Below, in pieces: positions 27,989 to 37,898 of a stretch of DNA of 52,357 bases. Every line of letters begins with the position of its first letter. Position 1 is the first letter of the stretch. Origin of the DNA: an uncultured Rhizobium sp. GTDB lineage: Bacteria; Pseudomonadota; Alphaproteobacteria; Rhizobiales; Rhizobiaceae. The stretch spans positions 1 to 52,357 of the forward strand of contig CAMFHE010000034.1 of the NCBI GenBank assembly GCA_945952045.1, given 5' to 3'. Below the pieces are notes generated by a model, which saw nothing but the letters and a program-made list of their open reading frames with translations, had not been told where the DNA came from and made no database searches. Position numbers and translations under genes: made by a program.

Positions 27989-30900
27989 TTGTCGATCAAG
28001 AAAATCCTTGTTGCCAATCGTTCGGAAATTGCCATTCGCGTGTTTCGCGCGGCCAATGAGCTTGGCATAAAAACGGTTGCGATATGGGCGGAGGAGGACA
28101 AGCTCGCGCTGCACCGCTTCAAGGCCGACGAAAGCTACCAGATCGGCCGAGGCCCGCATCTGGATCGCGATCTCGGTCCGATCGAGAGCTATCTGTCGAT
28201 CGACGAAGTGATCCGCGTCGCCAAGCTTTCGGGCGCCGACGCCATCCATCCGGGCTATGGCCTTCTGTCGGAAAGCCCTGAATTCGTCGATGCCTGCGAC
28301 GCCGCCGGCATCACTTTCATCGGCCCGAAAGCCGCGACCATGCGCCAGCTCGGCAACAAGGTCGCCGCCCGCAATCTGGCGATCTCCGTCAACGTTCCGG
28401 TCGTGCCGGCCACCGAGCCACTTCCGGACGACATGACCGAGATCGCCCGCATGGCCGCAGAAATCGGCTACCCGGTGATGCTGAAGGCCTCCTGGGGCGG
28501 CGGCGGTCGCGGCATGCGCGCCATCCGCGCCGAGGCCGATCTCGCCCGCGAGGTCACGGAAGCCAAGCGCGAGGCGAAAGCCGCCTTCGGCAAGGACGAG
28601 GTCTATCTCGAAAAGCTGGTCGAACGCGCCCGCCATGTCGAAAGCCAGGTACTCGGCGATACCCACGGCAATGTCGTGCATCTGTTCGAGCGCGACTGCT
28701 CCATCCAGCGCCGCAACCAGAAGGTTGTCGAGCGCGCGCCCGCCCCTTATCTGACCGAGGCGCAACGCCAGGAACTGGCCGGCTATTCGCTGCGCATCGC
28801 CGAGGCCACCGGCTATATCGGCGCCGGCACCGTCGAATATCTGATGGATATGGACACCGGCAAGTTCTACTTCATCGAGGTCAATCCGCGCATCCAGGTC
28901 GAGCACACCGTCACCGAAGTCGTGACCGGCATCGACATCGTCAAGGCCCAGATCCACATCCTCGAAGGCTTCGCCATCGGCTCGCCTGACTCGGGCGTGC
29001 CGGCCCAGGAAGATATCCGCCTCAACGGCCATGCGCTGCAGTGCCGCATCACGACGGAAGATCCGGAACAGAACTTCATTCCCGACTATGGCCGCATCAC
29101 CGGCTATCGCTCGGCTTCCGGCTTCGGCATCCGTCTCGATGGCGGCACCGCCTATCCGGGCGCCGTCATCACCCGCTTCTACGATCCACTCTTGGTCAAG
29201 GTCACCGCCTGGGCGCCGAACCCGCTGGAGGCGATCGCCCGCATGGACCGCGCGCTGCGCGAATTCCGTATCCGTGGCGTCGCCACCAACCTGACCTTCC
29301 TCGAAGCGATCATTGGCCACGCCAAGTTCAAGGACAACAGCTACACCACGCGCTTCATCGACTCGACGCCGGAACTGTTCCAGCAGGTCAAGCGTCAGGA
29401 CCGCGCCACCAAGCTTTTGACCTATCTCGCCGACGTCACCGTCAACGGTCATCCGGAAGCCAAGGGCCGGCCGAAGCCGAGCCCGGACGCGGCAAAGCCG
29501 GTCGTGCCGATCATCGATGCCCCGCTCGTCGATGGCACCAAGCAGAAACTCGACGCGCTCGGCCCGAAGAAATTCGCCGAATGGGTGCGGGCCGAAAAGC
29601 CGGTGCTTCTGACCGACACCACCATGCGCGACGGTCACCAGTCGCTGCTCGCCACCCGCGTGCGCACCCATGACATCGCCCGCGTCGCCGGCACCTATGC
29701 ACGGGCGCTGCCGAACCTGTTCTCGCTGGAATGCTGGGGCGGCGCCACCTTCGACGTTTCGATGCGCTTCCTGACCGAAGACCCGTGGGAGCGCCTGTCG
29801 CTGATCCGCGAGGCCGCGCCCAACATCCTGTTGCAGATGCTGCTGCGCGGCGCCAACGGCGTCGGCTACAAGAACTATCCCGACAATGTCGTGAAGTATT
29901 TCGTGCGCCAGGCGGCCAAGGGCGGCATCGACGTCTTCCGCGTCTTCGACTGCCTCAACTGGGTCGAAAACATGCGCGTCTCCATGGACGCGGTGGCCGA
30001 GGAGAACCGCATCTGCGAAGCGGCGATCTGCTATACCGGCGACATCCTCAATTCGGCCCGCCCGAAATACGACCTGAAATACTATACCGCGCTCGCCGCC
30101 GATCTGGAAAAGGCCGGCGCGCATATGATCGCGGTCAAGGACATGGCCGGCCTGTTGAAGCCGGCGGCTGCGAAGCAGCTGTTCAAGGCGCTGCGCGAGG
30201 CGACCGACCTGCCAATCCACTTCCACACCCATGACACGTCCGGCATTTCCGCAGCGACGGTTCTGTCAGCGGTCGATGCCGGCGTCGACGTGATCGATGC
30301 AGCCATGGATGCCTTCTCCGGCAATACCTCGCAGCCCTGCCTCGGCTCGATCGTCGCGGCCTTGGCTGGCGGCGAACGGGATACTGGTCTGGACGCCGAA
30401 TGGGTTCGCAAGATTTCCTTCTATTGGGAAGCGGTGCGCAACCAGTATGCCGCCTTCGAAAGCGACCTCAAGGGTCCGGCCTCGGAAGTCTACCTGCATG
30501 AAATGCCGGGCGGTCAGTTCACCAACCTCAAGGAACAGGCCCGCTCGCTCGGCCTCGAAACCCGCTGGCATCAGGTGGCGCAGGCCTATGCCGACGCCAA
30601 CCAGATGTTCGGCGATATCGTCAAGGTGACGCCGTCCTCCAAGGTGGTCGGCGACATGGCGCTGATGATGGTCTCGCAGGATCTGACGGTCGCCGACGTC
30701 GAAAACCCGGCCAAAGACATCGCCTTCCCGGAGTCGGTCGTCTCGATGCTGAAGGGCGATCTCGGCCAGCCTCCGGGCGGATGGCCGCAGGCGCTGCAGG
30801 CCAAGGTTCTGAAGGGTGACGCGGCCTTCACCGCGCGTCCAGGCTCGCTGCTCGCCGATGCCGATCTCGATGCCGAACGCAAGGAGATCGAGGAGAAGCT

Positions 30901-31447
30901 CGGCCGCGACGTCTCCGACTTCGAATTCGCTTCGTATCTGATGTATCCGAAGGTGTTCACCGACTACGCGCTGGCCGCCGATACCTATGGCCCGGTCAGC
31001 GTGCTGCCGACGCCGGCCTATTTCTACGGCCTGCCGACCGGCGGCGAAGTGCTGCCGGAAATCGAAAAGGGCAAGACGCTGGTGGTGCTTTTGCAGGCCA
31101 AGAGCGACCCCGACGAGCAGGGCATGGTCAAGGTGTTCTTCGAGCTGAACGGCCAGCCGCGCCTGATCAAGGTGCCGGATCGCAATCGCGCCGCTTCGTC
31201 GGTGGCCCGCCGCAAGGCCGAGACCGGCAACGTCACCCATCTCGGCGCGCCGATGCCGGGCGTCATCTCGACGGTTGCCGTCTCCGCCGGCCAGTCGGTC
31301 AAGGCCGGCGACGTCCTGCTTTCCATCGAGGCGATGAAGATGGAAACCGCCCTGCACGCCGAAAAGGACGGCACGATCTCGGAAGTGCTGGTCAAGGCCG
31401 GCGACCAGATCGACACCAAGGATCTGCTGATCGTCTACGGCGCCTGA
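27989..31447 (+). CDS. pyc: Pyruvate carboxylase
   Basis: This 1152-residue multidomain enzyme carboxylates pyruvate to oxaloacetate, the main anaplerotic reaction in rhizobia. The biotin carboxylase domain covers about 1-460 (KKILVANRSEIAIRVFRAAN near the start, ATP-grasp loop KASWGGGGRGMR). The carboxyltransferase domain begins near 540 (TDTTMRDGHQSLLATRVRTH) and includes FHTHDTSGISAATVL. A tetramerisation linker leads to the biotin carrier domain, where the biotinylated Lys1117 lies in EAMKMETALH, 35 residues from the end. The TTG at 27989 is preferred: GGGGAG lies seven bases upstream, the N terminus aligns with biotin carboxylases, and the length equals that known for Sinorhizobium. An open frame extends to 27950 without such a site. 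Confidence 0.96.
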   Translation: MSIKKILVANRSEIAIRVFRAANELGIKTVAIWAEEDKLALHRFKADESYQIGRGPHLDRDLGPIESYLSIDEVIRVAKLSGADAIHPGYGLLSESPEFVDACDAAGITFIGPKAATMRQLGNKVAARNLAISVNVPVVPATEPLPDDMTEIARMAAEIGYPVMLKASWGGGGRGMRAIRAEADLAREVTEAKREAKAAFGKDEVYLEKLVERARHVESQVLGDTHGNVVHLFERDCSIQRRNQKVVERAPAPYLTEAQRQELAGYSLRIAEATGYIGAGTVEYLMDMDTGKFYFIEVNPRIQVEHTVTEVVTGIDIVKAQIHILEGFAIGSPDSGVPAQEDIRLNGHALQCRITTEDPEQNFIPDYGRITGYRSASGFGIRLDGGTAYPGAVITRFYDPLLVKVTAWAPNPLEAIARMDRALREFRIRGVATNLTFLEAIIGHAKFKDNSYTTRFIDSTPELFQQVKRQDRATKLLTYLADVTVNGHPEAKGRPKPSPDAAKPVVPIIDAPLVDGTKQKLDALGPKKFAEWVRAEKPVLLTDTTMRDGHQSLLATRVRTHDIARVAGTYARALPNLFSLECWGGATFDVSMRFLTEDPWERLSLIREAAPNILLQMLLRGANGVGYKNYPDNVVKYFVRQAAKGGIDVFRVFDCLNWVENMRVSMDAVAEENRICEAAICYTGDILNSARPKYDLKYYTALAADLEKAGAHMIAVKDMAGLLKPAAAKQLFKALREATDLPIHFHTHDTSGISAATVLSAVDAGVDVIDAAMDAFSGNTSQPCLGSIVAALAGGERDTGLDAEWVRKISFYWEAVRNQYAAFESDLKGPASEVYLHEMPGGQFTNLKEQARSLGLETRWHQVAQAYADANQMFGDIVKVTPSSKVVGDMALMMVSQDLTVADVENPAKDIAFPESVVSMLKGDLGQPPGGWPQALQAKVLKGDAAFTARPGSLLADADLDAERKEIEEKLGRDVSDFEFASYLMYPKVFTDYALAADTYGPVSVLPTPAYFYGLPTGGEVLPEIEKGKTLVVLLQAKSDPDEQGMVKVFFELNGQPRLIKVPDRNRAASSVARRKAETGNVTHLGAPMPGVISTVAVSAGQSVKAGDVLLSIEAMKMETALHAEKDGTISEVLVKAGDQIDTKDLLIVYGA

Positions 31448-31471
31448 GTGTAGCCGATATCGAAAAGATGG

Positions 31472-31497
31472 AAGGCCGGCCCAGCGCCGGCCTTTTT
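31472..31497 (+). terminator. Rho-independent terminator of pyc
   Basis: AAGGCCGGC and GCCGGCCTT pair around CCAGC, followed by TTTTTC. It ends at the stop codon of the convergent transporter gene. Confidence 0.88.
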
Positions 31498-32366
31498 CAT
31501 GCGGTCACGGTGCTGCGCCGACGTTCGCTGACGATGATGATGACACCGGCCGAAACGATCAGCACCGCGCCGATCATGACGCCGATCTTCGGGACGTCGC
31601 CCCAGATCAGGTAGCCGAGCGCAAAGGCCCAGACGAGCGAGGTATATTCGAACGGCGCCAGCACCGAGACCGGCGCGCGGCGCATGCCTTCGAAAAAGGC
31701 GAATTGCGCGATACCGCCGATGACCCCGGTCGCGACGAGCAGCAAGGCTTCGCCCGGCGTCGGCGTCTTCCACACGAAGAACAGTGCGATACCGGTCATG
31801 ACCAGGAAGAACAGGTTCGACATCGACATCTGCACGATGCTTTTTTCCGCCATCGCCGTCTTGCGCAGAAGGATGGTGCCGGTCGCCCACAGGCAGGCGG
31901 CCTGCAAGGCGAGATAGACGGGCAATGACAAGCTGAGCCCCACCGGATTGCTGGCGATGACGACACCGGTGAAGCCGACCGCGACCGCCAGCCAGCGCGG
32001 CCAGGATACGTCCTCCTTGAGGATCAGCGCCGCCAGCACCGTCGCGACCACGGGAGCGGCGAAATAGAGCGTCGTCAGTTCGGCCAGCGGCAGGCTGCGT
32101 GCGGCGGTATAATAGGAAAGCCATGCGGTGAGCAGGAACAGGCTGCGCACCGCCATCGGCTTCTGGATCGGCGAATGGATGAGCCGTTGGACGAGTTCGC
32201 CACGCCCGACGATGAAACAGGCGACCAGGATCGTCAGCGAGCGCATGAACAGGATCTGCCAGACCGGCAGCGTCTCGACCAGAAGCTTGATGGTGACGTC
32301 ATGCCCGGTGAACAGGAAATAGGCGAGGCTTGTCAGCAGAATGCCGATCCCGATCGAGCTTTTCAC
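31497..32366 (-). CDS. DMT-superfamily (EamA) transporter
   Basis: The 289-residue membrane protein has ten hydrophobic segments arranged as two EamA repeats, each of about 135 residues. Conserved EamA features include LPVWQILFMRSL in the first helix pair, LPLAELTTLYFAAPVVATVL after the third helix, and the matching second-repeat segment PVSVLAPFEYTSLVWAFALG. Family members export metabolites such as amino acids or S-adenosylmethionine, or import the latter; the substrate cannot be read here. The start is GTG at 32366 with a poor ribosome-binding site. It converges on pyc and is divergent from an MFS transporter gene. Confidence 0.88.
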   Translation of the reverse strand: MKSSIGIGILLTSLAYFLFTGHDVTIKLLVETLPVWQILFMRSLTILVACFIVGRGELVQRLIHSPIQKPMAVRSLFLLTAWLSYYTAARSLPLAELTTLYFAAPVVATVLAALILKEDVSWPRWLAVAVGFTGVVIASNPVGLSLSLPVYLALQAACLWATGTILLRKTAMAEKSIVQMSMSNLFFLVMTGIALFFVWKTPTPGEALLLVATGVIGGIAQFAFFEGMRRAPVSVLAPFEYTSLVWAFALGYLIWGDVPKIGVMIGAVLIVSAGVIIIVSERRRSTVTA

Positions 32367-32692
32367 GGCGCACCAAAAAATAAAAGGCGCCCCCGAGGGG
32401 AACGCCGGCGTTTATGAGAAATGCGTCTGACAACGACGCCTGGTCACACTGATCCCGCCATGACCGTCCTGTCAATGGCCAGAATTCGCACCTTACCCGG
32501 GTTTGACAGCCGTGAGCACTCGCCTTACCAGAGATTGCGCCCGCCATGGCCCGACACCATTCACGCTTGGAAATAAATCGTGACGTTTGGCTTTCGCGCA
32601 TCAACTTGCAAATTCAATCGATTTAAATATGGTCTGCATCGAGATAGCCGGGCTTTATGACCGGCAAGACGCAAGACAAAGAGAGTGATGTC
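32367..32692. other. Divergent promoter region between two transporter genes
   Basis: The 326 bases hold no supported gene. TTGCAA (32606-32611) and TATGGT (32628-32633), spaced by 16 bases, form a candidate promoter for the MFS gene, in an AT-rich stretch that includes the palindrome AATCGATT. GC-rich sequence near 32390-32412 could form a leader hairpin for the divergent gene. Confidence 0.45.
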
Positions 32693-33877
32693 ATGGATGC
32701 ACCGATTCGCGGACCTGTCGCCACCCCGGCTACCGGCCTGTTTCCGAAAACCCGGATCGGCGTGTCGCTGCTGTTCCTGATGAACGGTTTCATGATCGGC
32801 TCCTGGGCGCCGAAGATCCCTGAATTTGCCGAACGCCTGACGCTGACCGAAGGTCAGCTCGGCCTGATGATCCTGACCTTCGGCATCGGTTCGCTGGTCA
32901 TGATGCCGCTTGCCGGCGCGCAGATCGCCCGGCACGGCTCGATGATCGTCGCAACGATCATGGCTGTCTGCCTGGTGCCGACCCTCCTTTTCGTATCGCT
33001 CGCCGGCAATGTCTGGCTGGGCGCGGTCTCTATGTTCCTGTTCGGCGGTTTCGCCGGGGCGATGGATGTCGCCATGAACGCCAATGCCGTCGAGGTGGAG
33101 AAATCCATGCGCCGGTCGATCATGTCGTCCTGCCACGCCTTCTGGAGCCTCGGCGGCCTGATCGGCGCCGGCATCGGCGGTTTCGTCATTGCCCATGCCG
33201 GCGTCATGACCCATGCCGTCCTGCTGACCGTGATCGCCGCCGCCATGCTGGCGGTCGCCTGGCCGATGGTGCTCAAGGATCTGCCGCATCCCGGCGAAGA
33301 CAAGCCGAAGGCGAAGCTGCCGATGACGCCGCTACCCTGGCTGATCGGCATCGTCGCGCTGTTCTGCATGGTTCCGGAAGGCTCGATCCTCGATTGGGGC
33401 GCGATGTATCTTCGCAAGGAGCTCGGCGCTTCGGTGACGCTTTCCGGCTTTGCCTATGCCGCCTTCTCGCTGACCATGGCGGTCATGCGTTTTGCCGGCG
33501 ATCTGCTGCGCGATCGTTTGGGCGCCGTGCGCACCATGCGCATCAGCGCCGTGCTCGCCATCATCGGCATGACCATGGCCGGCCTTGCCCCGAATTCCGC
33601 CACCGTCATCGTCGGTTTCGCCATTGCCGGCATCGGCATTTCCAACATGGTGCCGATCGCCTTCTCGGCCGCCGGCAACATGCCGGGCCTGGCGCCGGGC
33701 GTCGGCATTTCGGTCGCCACCTTCCTCGGCTATTCCGGCATGCTGTTTGCGCCGTCGCTGATTGGCTTCGTCGCCGAGCATACCGGCTTTGCGGTGGTGT
33801 TTCTGGCCCTGCCGGTGTTGTTCATCGTGGTGCTCATCCTCTCGCACCTTGCGCGCCACGCCGACAGCATCAAGTGA
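32693..33877 (+). CDS. Major facilitator superfamily transporter (YbjJ-like)
   Basis: This 394-residue MFS permease has twelve hydrophobic segments. Helix 1 reads SLLFLMNGFMIGSWAPKIPE, a pattern seen in the YbjJ/fucose-permease-like branch. LTEGQLGLMILTFGIGSLVM and FGGFAGAMDVAMNANAVEVE follow. RFAGDLLRDRLGAVRTMR carries the basic motif between helices 8 and 9. The substrate is unknown. The ATG at 32693 is preferred over an in-frame ATG at 32657 because an AAAGAGAG element lies just ahead; neither is certain. The gene has its own promoter-like sequence and is followed 94 bases later by ispG. Confidence 0.87.
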   Translation: MDAPIRGPVATPATGLFPKTRIGVSLLFLMNGFMIGSWAPKIPEFAERLTLTEGQLGLMILTFGIGSLVMMPLAGAQIARHGSMIVATIMAVCLVPTLLFVSLAGNVWLGAVSMFLFGGFAGAMDVAMNANAVEVEKSMRRSIMSSCHAFWSLGGLIGAGIGGFVIAHAGVMTHAVLLTVIAAAMLAVAWPMVLKDLPHPGEDKPKAKLPMTPLPWLIGIVALFCMVPEGSILDWGAMYLRKELGASVTLSGFAYAAFSLTMAVMRFAGDLLRDRLGAVRTMRISAVLAIIGMTMAGLAPNSATVIVGFAIAGIGISNMVPIAFSAAGNMPGLAPGVGISVATFLGYSGMLFAPSLIGFVAEHTGFAVVFLALPVLFIVVLILSHLARHADSIK

Positions 33878-33971
33878 CAGGTCCTATCCGGCAATTGTGA
33901 TGGGCGACGTGGTTGACAAGCCACAATGCTTCGGCCACCTGAAAAGCAGCGAAATCTGCGGATGAGACCCT

Positions 33972-35216
33972 ATGTCCTCTGATTATGATCCGAAACCGCG
34001 CCGCGCCTCGGTCGCCGTCGATGTCGGCGGCGTGATCGTCGGCGGCGGCGCGCCTGTCGTCGTTCAATCGATGACCAATACCGATACCGCCGATATCGAC
34101 GCCACCGTCGCCCAGGTAGCGGCCCTGTTCAGGGCCGGCTCGGAGATCGTGCGCATCACCGTCGATCGCGACGAAAGCGCTGCGGCCGTGCCGAAGATCC
34201 GCGACCGTCTGCTGCGGCTGGGCATGGACGTGCCGCTGGTCGGCGATTTCCACTATATCGGCCACAAGCTGCTGGCCGATCACCCGGCCTGCGCCGAGGC
34301 TCTGGCGAAGTATCGCATCAATCCCGGCAATGTCGGCTTCAAGGACAAGAAGGACAAGCAGTTCGGCGATATCGTCGAAATGGCGATCCGCTACAACAAG
34401 CCGGTGCGCATCGGCGTCAACTGGGGTTCGCTCGACCAGGAACTCCTGACCGCGCTAATGGACCGCAATCAGGCGGAGGGCTTTCCGCTCTCGGCCCGGC
34501 AGGTGACGCGCGAGGCGATCGTGCAATCGGCGCTGATCTCGGCCAATCTGGCCGAGGAAATCGGCCTGCCGCGCAACCGCATCATCCTCTCGGCCAAGGT
34601 CAGCCAGGTGCAGGACCTGATCGCCGTCTATTCGATGCTGTCGGAACGTTCCGACCACGCGCTGCATCTCGGCCTCACCGAGGCCGGCATGGGCTCCAAG
34701 GGCATCGTCGCCTCCTCGGCCGCCATGGGCTACGTGCTGCAACACGGCATCGGCGATACCATCCGTGTTTCGCTGACGCCGGAGCCGAACGGCGACCGCA
34801 CCCGCGAGGTGCAGGTGGCGCAGGAACTGCTGCAGGTCATGGGTTTCCGGCAATTCGTGCCGGTCGTCGCCGCCTGTCCGGGCTGCGGGCGCACCACCTC
34901 GACGGTGTTCCAGGAACTCGCCCAGAACATCCAGAACGACCTTCGCAAGAACATGCCGGTCTGGCGCGAGAAATATCCGGGCGTCGAGGCGCTGAACGTC
35001 GCGGTCATGGGCTGTATCGTCAACGGCCCCGGCGAAAGCAAGCATGCCGATATCGGCATCTCGCTGCCCGGCACCGGCGAATCGCCGGCCGCCCCCGTCT
35101 TCATCGACGGCCAGAAGGCGATGACGCTGCGTGGCCCCAACATCGCCGCCGATTTCGAGGCGCTGGTGATCGATTACATCGAGAAGCGTTTCGGGCAGAA
35201 GACGGCGGCCGAATAG
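33972..35216 (+). CDS. ispG: 4-hydroxy-3-methylbut-2-enyl diphosphate synthase IspG
   Basis: This 414-residue iron-sulfur enzyme reduces methylerythritol cyclodiphosphate to HMBPP in the MEP isoprenoid pathway. The TIM-barrel part shows [20 protein letters not shown] and [10 protein letters not shown]. The [4Fe-4S] ligands are Cys302 and Cys305 (ACPGCGRT) and Cys348, with the conserved Glu in [10 protein letters not shown]. The length is normal for the bacterial two-domain form. The ribosome-binding site before the ATG at 33972 is weak. Farnesyl diphosphate synthase lies nearby on the other strand, a loose grouping of isoprenoid genes. A hairpin overlaps the stop codon. Confidence 0.97.
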   Translation: MSSDYDPKPRRASVAVDVGGVIVGGGAPVVVQSMTNTDTADIDATVAQVAALFRAGSEIVRITVDRDESAAAVPKIRDRLLRLGMDVPLVGDFHYIGHKLLADHPACAEALAKYRINPGNVGFKDKKDKQFGDIVEMAIRYNKPVRIGVNWGSLDQELLTALMDRNQAEGFPLSARQVTREAIVQSALISANLAEEIGLPRNRIILSAKVSQVQDLIAVYSMLSERSDHALHLGLTEAGMGSKGIVASSAAMGYVLQHGIGDTIRVSLTPEPNGDRTREVQVAQELLQVMGFRQFVPVVAACPGCGRTTSTVFQELAQNIQNDLRKNMPVWREKYPGVEALNVAVMGCIVNGPGESKHADIGISLPGTGESPAAPVFIDGQKAMTLRGPNIAADFEALVIDYIEKRFGQKTAAE

Positions 35217-35224
35217 GCCGCCGT
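35202..35224 (+). terminator. Hairpin spanning the ispG stop codon
   Basis: ACGGCGGCC (35202-35210) and GGCCGCCGT (35216-35224) pair around GAATA. There is no T run. It separates the two convergent genes and may limit read-through in both directions. Confidence 0.5.
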
Positions 35225-35237
35225 ATCGGATCGCCGC

Positions 35238-35891
35238 TCAGTTCAGATCCATCAGCTCGATATATTCGGCCGTGGCGGTCATCAGGTTCAGCTCGTATTG
35301 CTGGCCGTAAAACTTCCAGCCCTTCTTGCGGTCGTTGACGCCGACGACGGTCATCAGCAGGCCGGCTTCGCGTTCCGGCGCGACGGTCTTGCCGCGCACC
35401 TTGTTGCGGTAATCGTTTCGGCCGACGGTCTTGCTGAAGCCGCCGACATTCGCCTTCATCCTGGCGGTGTCGATATGGCCGTCCTCGGTCTGGAAATTGA
35501 CATGTGCGACGCGCGCCGAGCCGTTCTTGAAGGTCGAGAGCGCGAAGGAGCAACCGCTCATCGGCGCGGTAAACATGAAGGGCACGTCGTTGGACAGCGT
35601 CGCCGTGCGGCACTGGTTGGCCTCGTAGGGCAGCCAGATGCCCGGCACCGTGCCATTGCCGCTGCCGCCTTTCCAGCTGACCTTCAGCACCTCGATGTCG
35701 TGCGCGTCCTTCCAGAAATACTTGGATTTGCGCTTGACGTTGTCATATCGCAGATCGCGATCAATGGTGAAATTGCCCAGCACCGGCGTCTGCGAACCGC
35801 AGACGCCGTCTGCCGAGGTGTTCATGACCAGAAGATTGTTCTTCAGAAAACTGCGCGGATTGAGATAAAATTCGGACAGATCGACAGGCAT
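35238..35891 (-). CDS. Unassigned 217-residue protein with a Cys/His pair
   Basis: I do not recognise a family with confidence. The protein has no signal peptide or membrane helix and is rich in beta-strand-like segments. A conspicuous block at about residues 104-131 reads FMFTAPMSGCSFALSTFKNG followed by SARVAHVNFQ. It places a Cys at the end of a small-residue turn (SGC) and a His 16 residues later on the next strand. That pattern resembles the catalytic Cys/His of papain-like deamidases (CheD, CNF1, BLF1 group), which is only a hypothesis. AGAGGG lies upstream of the ATG at 35891. It converges on ispG and is followed by no operon partner. Codon use matches the surroundings. Confidence 0.75.
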   Translation of the reverse strand: MPVDLSEFYLNPRSFLKNNLLVMNTSADGVCGSQTPVLGNFTIDRDLRYDNVKRKSKYFWKDAHDIEVLKVSWKGGSGNGTVPGIWLPYEANQCRTATLSNDVPFMFTAPMSGCSFALSTFKNGSARVAHVNFQTEDGHIDTARMKANVGGFSKTVGRNDYRNKVRGKTVAPEREAGLLMTVVGVNDRKKGWKFYGQQYELNLMTATAEYIELMDLN

Positions 35892-35960
35892 TGGAAGACC
35901 CTCTTTTGGGAGTGATCTTCGATAGCGACAGCAGGCTTGTCAACAGGCCTTAAACACGCC

Positions 35961-36875
35961 TCAGCGGCGGCGGTGGGCGATGAATCGCGCCGCCTGCAAA
36001 AGAGCCTCAGCCCGCTCCCCGTAAGGCTCGAGCAACCCCTCCGCCTCGCCGACCAGCGCGGCAAGGCGCGCTTCCGTCCAGGCAATGCCGTGCAGCGAGG
36101 GCAGCGTGCCCTTGCCGCGCGCTGCATCCTTACCCGTCGCCTTGCCGAGCGTCGCGGCATCGGCCGTCAGGTCGAGCAGGTCGTCGGCAAGCTGGAAGGC
36201 AAGGCCGATCTTTTCGCCGAAGCGGCGCAGCCGCAACCGGCCTTCGCTGTCGGCGCCAGACAGGATCGCGCCCGCCTCGCAGGCGAAGCGGATCAACGCA
36301 CCGGTTTTCATGGCCTGCAGCCTGACAATGCCGGCTTCGTCGGGGCTTTGCGTTTCCGCCTGCAGGTCGAACATCTGGCCGCCGGCCATACCGCCGATGC
36401 CGGCTGCACGCGACAGGGCGAGCACCAGCTCCACCTTGCGGCGGTCATCGAGCGGCGTTTCCGGCGCGGCGATAATATCGAAGGCGAGCGTCAGCAGGCT
36501 GTCGCCGGCAAGGATCGCCGTCGCCTCGTCATATTTGACGTGAACCGTCGGCTGGCCACGGCGGGTATCGTCGTCGTCCATGGCCGGCAGGTCGTCATGG
36601 ACGAGCGAATAACAGTGAACGCATTCCAGCGCAGCGCCGACCCGCAGCGCGGCTTCCTCATTGCCGGAGAGCAGCGCGGCGCTTTCGACCACCAGGAAGG
36701 GCCGCAGTCGCTTGCCGCCGTTCAGCGCCCCATGCCGCATCGCCGCCATCAGCCGCTCGGGCCTGGCAATCTCGTCGGACTGAAGCGCATCGCCGAGCAG
36801 GCGGGCCAGCAGAGCCTCCACCGCGGTGGCGCAAAGTTCCAGACGGGTCTCGAAAGCGGCGGGCGACGTGGTCAT
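35961..36875 (-). CDS. ispA: Farnesyl diphosphate synthase (IspA-type polyprenyl synthetase)
   Basis: The 304-residue enzyme joins isopentenyl diphosphate to allylic diphosphates, giving farnesyl diphosphate by analogy to IspA. GGKRLRPF (residues 53-60) binds substrate. The first Asp-rich motif is DDLPAMD with Asp94, Asp95 and Asp100, the DDx4D form typical of bacterial FPP synthases, followed by DTRRG. The second is FQLADDLLD. GGMAGGQMFDL and KTGALIRFAC are further family blocks. The ATG at 36875 is used; the open frame extends ten codons upstream to a TTG. Product chain length is inferred from motifs. It is divergent from mtgA. Confidence 0.92.
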   Translation of the reverse strand: MTTSPAAFETRLELCATAVEALLARLLGDALQSDEIARPERLMAAMRHGALNGGKRLRPFLVVESAALLSGNEEAALRVGAALECVHCYSLVHDDLPAMDDDDTRRGQPTVHVKYDEATAILAGDSLLTLAFDIIAAPETPLDDRRKVELVLALSRAAGIGGMAGGQMFDLQAETQSPDEAGIVRLQAMKTGALIRFACEAGAILSGADSEGRLRLRRFGEKIGLAFQLADDLLDLTADAATLGKATGKDAARGKGTLPSLHGIAWTEARLAALVGEAEGLLEPYGERAEALLQAARFIAHRRR

Positions 36876-37009
36876 GGCCGCTGTTTGCCATGCAGGCCCG
36901 TCCAAGGCAATGTTGAATTGTCAAAACTTCCCGTCCTTGCCGCCCCGGCGCTTTCCTTGCGCCGGCTGAAACGATATGAGAACCGGAGAGGGGCAGTTCG
37001 CACGAAAAC

Positions 37010-37816
37010 ATGCGACAGGACGAGAGGCCCGCAAACCCAGGCGCGGATGATGTGACTTTGGAAATCACCCCCGAGACGAAGCCCGAGGAGGAGCCCATGG
37101 CCGAGGCACGGCGGGGCTATTGGGCCGAGGCTCGCGGTTTCATCACCCGTTATCGTCGTCGCATCGTCTTCGGCATTGCCGCTATCATCGCCCTGCCCTA
37201 TGCGCTGATGCTGCTCTATCTCCTGCCCTTCGTGCACCCCGTCTCGACGCTGATGCTGGCCGATCTGGCGCTGCTGCGCGGCTATGATCGTCGCTGGGTC
37301 GATTTCGAGGATATTTCGCCCAACCTTGTACAGGCCGTAATGATGTCGGAGGACGGGCAATTCTGCATGCATGGCGGGGTCGACTGGGACCAGATGCGCG
37401 GCGTGGTGCAGGATGCATTGGCCGGCGAGCAGACGCGCGGCGCCAGCACCATTCCCATGCAGACGGCAAAGAACCTGTTCCTGTGGAACAGCCGCTCCTT
37501 TGTGCGCAAGGGGCTGGAAGTGCCGCTCGCCATGTCGGCGGATTTCGTCTGGTCGAAGCGCAGGCTGATGGAGATCTATCTCAACATCGCCGAATGGGGT
37601 CCGGGCATCTACGGCATCGAGGCCGCATCGCGGTATCACTTCAAGGTGCCGGCCTCGAAGATCTCCAAGAAGCAGGCAGCACTGCTGGCCGTCTCTCTGC
37701 CCAATCCCGCAATCCGCGTCGCCAGCAAGCCCGGCCGCGGCATGCGGCGGCTGGCGGCTGTCATCGAGCGACGCGCCAACGCCTCCCGCGATTACATCAA
37801 ATGTCTTTATGACTGA
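37010..37816 (+). CDS. mtgA: Monofunctional biosynthetic peptidoglycan transglycosylase
   Basis: This GT51 glycosyltransferase polymerises lipid II into glycan strands at the inner membrane. One N-terminal membrane helix ([20 protein letters not shown], about residues 53-72) precedes the catalytic domain. The domain shows [14 protein letters not shown] (catalytic Glu), [37 protein letters not shown] and the final blocks [14 protein letters not shown] and LPNPA. The frame opens at the ATG at 37010 without a good ribosome-binding site. The ATG at 37097 has GAGGAGGAG just ahead and would give a 239-residue protein, so the start is uncertain. A glutathione transferase gene follows 82 bases later. 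Confidence 0.93.
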   Translation: MRQDERPANPGADDVTLEITPETKPEEEPMAEARRGYWAEARGFITRYRRRIVFGIAAIIALPYALMLLYLLPFVHPVSTLMLADLALLRGYDRRWVDFEDISPNLVQAVMMSEDGQFCMHGGVDWDQMRGVVQDALAGEQTRGASTIPMQTAKNLFLWNSRSFVRKGLEVPLAMSADFVWSKRRLMEIYLNIAEWGPGIYGIEAASRYHFKVPASKISKKQAALLAVSLPNPAIRVASKPGRGMRRLAAVIERRANASRDYIKCLYD

Positions 37817-37898
37817 TATCAGCCGTCAGGGCTGGATCGCCGATGCCGCCGCAGCCATGCTGCGCTCGAAGATAGACTTCAATCCAAGGACGCGCGAC

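Noticed and set aside
27872..30232. A 786-codon open frame antisense to pyc
   Set aside because: It lies over the biotin carboxylase and carboxyltransferase domains of pyc and has shadow-frame composition without domains.
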